Shown piece by piece: positions 61,659 to 64,000 of a DNA stretch of 64,000 bases. How positions within the stretch are numbered: the first letter of the stretch is position 1; every line of letters starts with the position of its first letter. Under the pieces are notes generated by a model, which saw only the letters and a list, made by a program, of their open reading frames with translations, did no database searches and was not told the origin of the DNA. The translations under genes were made by a program, and so were the position numbers. The DNA is from an uncultured Lachnoclostridium sp. (GTDB lineage: Bacteria > Bacillota > Clostridia > Lachnospirales > Lachnospiraceae). The stretch lies in NCBI GenBank assembly GCA_948330435.1, contig CAOJBY010000020.1, positions 4,344-68,343 on the forward strand, written 5' to 3'.

Positions 61659-63800
61659 TCAGCAAAATATGGCAATCCCCTCCTCTGTTTGAAATTCCAA
61701 TCCTGTATCTTCATGATAAATATTTCGATTTATTAATACCCCAATGCCATTTATCAACTCTAGATTTCCCAATCGTACCAGATCTCTGTAATGGAGTTCA
61801 AAGACATTCACACCATATCGCCCCAATGCCCGGAACAAAGCCTTGTCATAGAAACCGCTTCTAAGACGGCTGACCAATTCTTCTCCCTCCTCTTTCCAGG
61901 GAATATACACGGTATAAGTATCATTTTCAATTAGCTGAAATGCTTCTGCCACATCACGAAATGCATACCGGCCTATCTTATCCATCACCTGCTTCTGATC
62001 CAGATTTTCCTCACCCCGCAAATCTCTCCAGAATTTGAAGTAAGCTTCTATGGCCTCCAGGGAATCCCATTGTTCATACTGTCTCATAACATAGCGTGCC
62101 GCATCAACCTGCTGCCGAATGGATGCGTGAATTTTTCCCTCCAGTTCGAAAACCTCTGTTATGCTCTCCCCAAAGCTTCTGCTGCCGTTTCGATTGCACC
62201 TGCCTGCTGCCTGCAAAATGGAATCCAAACCCGCCTGCTCCCGCATGACATAAGGGAAATCCAGATCCACCCCCGCTTCTACCAGGGATGTGGCAATGAC
62301 CTTACATGGTTTTCCCGCCTTAAGTCTCCCTTTGATTTGCCCAAGAACTTCCTTTCTATGTACGGGAACCATCATAGTTGTTAAATGAAATACGCCCTCC
62401 TTTTCCACTATCAGCTTATACAAGCTCTGGGCAGTCCGCTTTGTGTTGACAATGCACAGCACCTGCTCGCTGCCCTCTATCTTTTCTGCGACTTCCTCCA
62501 AAGGCAGCAAACCTGTGTTTCGAAAGGCGACTCTTTTAAATTTTCCAAAATATCTTTTGGGTTCCCTTATAAGCTCTAAGGGTAATGTTTTCTGGGGAAA
62601 TGTCATTGCCGGCTGCGTTGCCGTACAAAGCACCTGAGTGGCTCTATAGGATCTTGATAGTTCTTCCAATGTGTGAACGCAGGGAATCCACTGGCTTACA
62701 GGGAGCATCTGCACTTCATCATAGATAATCACGCTGTTTGCAATATTATGAAGCTTCCGGCATCGTGACGGCTTGTTGTGAAACAGAGATTCAAAAAATT
62801 GGACTGCAGTGGTTATTATCACTGGCATGTCCCAATTTTCACTTGCCAATTGAAACCGTCTCTGGTCTCGTTCATCCTCTTCTTCATATAGGATGTTGGA
62901 ATGATGCTCCAGTACGTTCCTGCTCCCCAATATCGCTCGAAATTGTTCTGCGGTCTGCTCTATGATATTTACATACGGGATCACATAAATAATTCGTTCC
63001 AAGCCATGCTCCACTGCATGATGCAGGGCAAATCGCAGGGAACTGATTGTCTTTCCGCCCCCGGTCGGTACTGTCAGCGTATAGATTCCTCTTTCCCGTG
63101 TTCTTCCCTGATGTGCCGCTGTCTCTAAGATCTCGGTACGCATCCCATTGATTCCTGTTTGAGTGTTTAACCATTTTTTATTTTCTAAATAAGTCTCCAG
63201 ACGCTCCTTTAACTGCTCCATAGTATCGAAGCCACCTCTTGGAACGGTTTCTTCCTCCATAAAATGTTCCGTTTCCAAAAAGTCAGCATCCACAAGAGAT
63301 GAATAGAGCATCTTAATTTCCATGTACCGTTCAAATGGGGTCTGGTTAGGGTCCATTTCCGGAACATCCCCAAAATTCTGATTTGGGCATAGTTCTCTCC
63401 ATATATGGTAATCCGGTATCTTTCTCTCCCGACCCTTTTTCAAGCGGCCCCAAACAGTAGCATCCTCACTGGTATCCATGTTTCCGCCCATATTCAGGAG
63501 ACCGCCGTGATGGCCCATGATACACATTGCCACACCGAGCTGTCTCTGGTTAAAAGCCTCTATTGCCCCGGCTGTTGAATGGTCACACTTTTTTGTGCAC
63601 GCCGGGTCTTGGATTCTTTCTTGAAATTCCTTGGAAAATTTACCAATATCATGCAGATATCCCGCCATTTCTCCCTGTTTTCCTTTTCCAAAGGCTGAGG
63701 CAAATTTCTTTGAGAGTTCGGCGGTTCCGGTTAAATGTTGCAAAACGGTTTGTTCCCTGTCTTCTATTTTGTGGGCCAGGTATTGGATCTGATTGTTCAT
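61659..63800 (-). CDS. cas3: CRISPR nuclease-helicase Cas3
   Basis: 713 residues with HD nuclease first (GYLHDIGKFSKEF and GHHGG), then SF2 helicase: Walker A VPTGGGKTISSLRFAL, DEVQ box IIYDEVQMLP, TATQPAM, and the motif V/VI region EAGVDLDFPYV ... QAAGRCNRNG. First gene of the cas operon; promoter at 63840-63868. Confidence 0.95.
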   Translation of the reverse strand: MNNQIQYLAHKIEDREQTVLQHLTGTAELSKKFASAFGKGKQGEMAGYLHDIGKFSKEFQERIQDPACTKKCDHSTAGAIEAFNQRQLGVAMCIMGHHGGLLNMGGNMDTSEDATVWGRLKKGRERKIPDYHIWRELCPNQNFGDVPEMDPNQTPFERYMEIKMLYSSLVDADFLETEHFMEEETVPRGGFDTMEQLKERLETYLENKKWLNTQTGINGMRTEILETAAHQGRTRERGIYTLTVPTGGGKTISSLRFALHHAVEHGLERIIYVIPYVNIIEQTAEQFRAILGSRNVLEHHSNILYEEEDERDQRRFQLASENWDMPVIITTAVQFFESLFHNKPSRCRKLHNIANSVIIYDEVQMLPVSQWIPCVHTLEELSRSYRATQVLCTATQPAMTFPQKTLPLELIREPKRYFGKFKRVAFRNTGLLPLEEVAEKIEGSEQVLCIVNTKRTAQSLYKLIVEKEGVFHLTTMMVPVHRKEVLGQIKGRLKAGKPCKVIATSLVEAGVDLDFPYVMREQAGLDSILQAAGRCNRNGSRSFGESITEVFELEGKIHASIRQQVDAARYVMRQYEQWDSLEAIEAYFKFWRDLRGEENLDQKQVMDKIGRYAFRDVAEAFQLIENDTYTVYIPWKEEGEELVSRLRSGFYDKALFRALGRYGVNVFELHYRDLVRLGNLELINGIGVLINRNIYHEDTGLEFQTEEGIAIFC

Positions 63801-63839
63801 GCCACTCTCCTTTTAAAATTTCAATTATTTTATTAATTA

Positions 63840-63868
63840 ATTTTACCATGTGTTTATGAATAAATCAA
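63840..63868 (-). promoter_or_regulatory. promoter of the cas operon
   Basis: Minus strand TTGATT (63868-63863), 17-bp spacer, TAAAAT (63845-63840), about 40 bp before ATG 63800 with AGGAGAG. Confidence 0.65.
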
Positions 63869-63968
63869 TAGAAAGCATAAACAATCTTTTACTTTACCTT
63901 TAAAACTTACTATGCTATGATACCTGTAGTTGATTTTCTTATTTCAAACTGTAACGATTGTAATTAGG

Positions 63969-63998
63969 TATGCCATAACCTATTACTAAATTGGCATA
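63969..63998. other. inverted repeat at the right edge
   Basis: TATGCCA and TGGCATA separated by 16 bp. No gene is visible beyond cas3 in the last 200 bp; the repeat could be an operator or half of a hairpin continuing past the window. Confidence 0.4.
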
Positions 63999-64000
63999 GA

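Overview
The window looks like a chromosome segment of a gut-type, low-to-mid-GC Lachnospiraceae (Clostridia). Evidence: GGAGG-type ribosome sites, dense operons with 1-20 bp gaps, ECF vitamin transporters behind FMN and THF riboswitches, two mannose-family PTS operons, MurT/GatD and a type I-C CRISPR-Cas locus. An RnfC-like protein fused to a methylene-THF-reductase C-terminal-type domain, a RACo-like corrinoid-protein activator, DUF3786 and a nickel/peptide-type ABC importer point to a Wood-Ljungdahl (acetogen-like, for example Blautia-like) background. That assignment is inference from gene content.

Layout. 1-3.2 kb: RnfC fusion (runs off the left edge), esterase-like hydrolase, a 230-bp imperfect palindrome. 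3.3-4.2 kb: aroE. 4.3-10.4 kb: an amino-sugar operon (GNAT, PIG-L deacetylase, MurQ, mannose-type PTS IIB/IIC/IID/IIA) with its GntR regulator. 10.4-11.4 kb: promoter, FMN riboswitch, terminator and ribU. 11.6-12.8 kb: thioredoxin plus a thioredoxin reductase lacking an evident NADPH site. 13-19.5 kb: five-gene ABC importer and an M20 peptidase. 19.7-25.9 kb: ArsR/SdpI/membrane protein operon, XRE plus lipoprotein, sugar-nucleotide reductase-like SDR, CPBP protease, ArsP_2-type permease. 26-28.3 kb: murT/gatD, bracketed by a 103-bp direct repeat. 28.5-32.3 kb: transaldolase-like aldolase, THF riboswitch plus folT, asparaginase, YitT. 32.4-37.9 kb: a second mannose-type PTS with a SIS-domain deglycase-like enzyme, divergent from GntR and a HAD phosphatase. 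37.9-40.5 kb: DUF3786 and the RACo-like activator. 41.2-44.1 kb: a secreted protein, then a TPR/DUF4037/DUF4125 cluster. 44.1-50.1 kb: glycyl-radical enzyme and activase, a glmM remnant, a frameshifted nagB-like gene and a DeoR regulator. 50.2-52.7 kb: debris of a BglG-regulated PTS locus. 52.7-55.4 kb: HAD phosphatase, threonine aldolase, MBL hydrolase. 55.5-63.8 kb: CRISPR array and a complete type I-C cas operon.

The strongest unexplained signal is a dispersed element of about 80-95 bp (five copies plus one partial). Its stems keep pairing while the paired bases change from copy to copy, it has a conserved internal core, and four of the five full copies carry a version of a 3' tail resembling CGGRACTTATAATAGGA just before a ribosome binding site. 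It sits between genes of unrelated operons and in one case has become the C-terminal codons of a gene. A second signal is the decay zone at 44-52.7 kb, where several neighbouring genes carry internal deletions or frameshifts. The TPR/DUF4037/DUF4125 cluster, with a nucleotidyltransferase-like signature, is the best candidate for an uncharacterised enzyme system.
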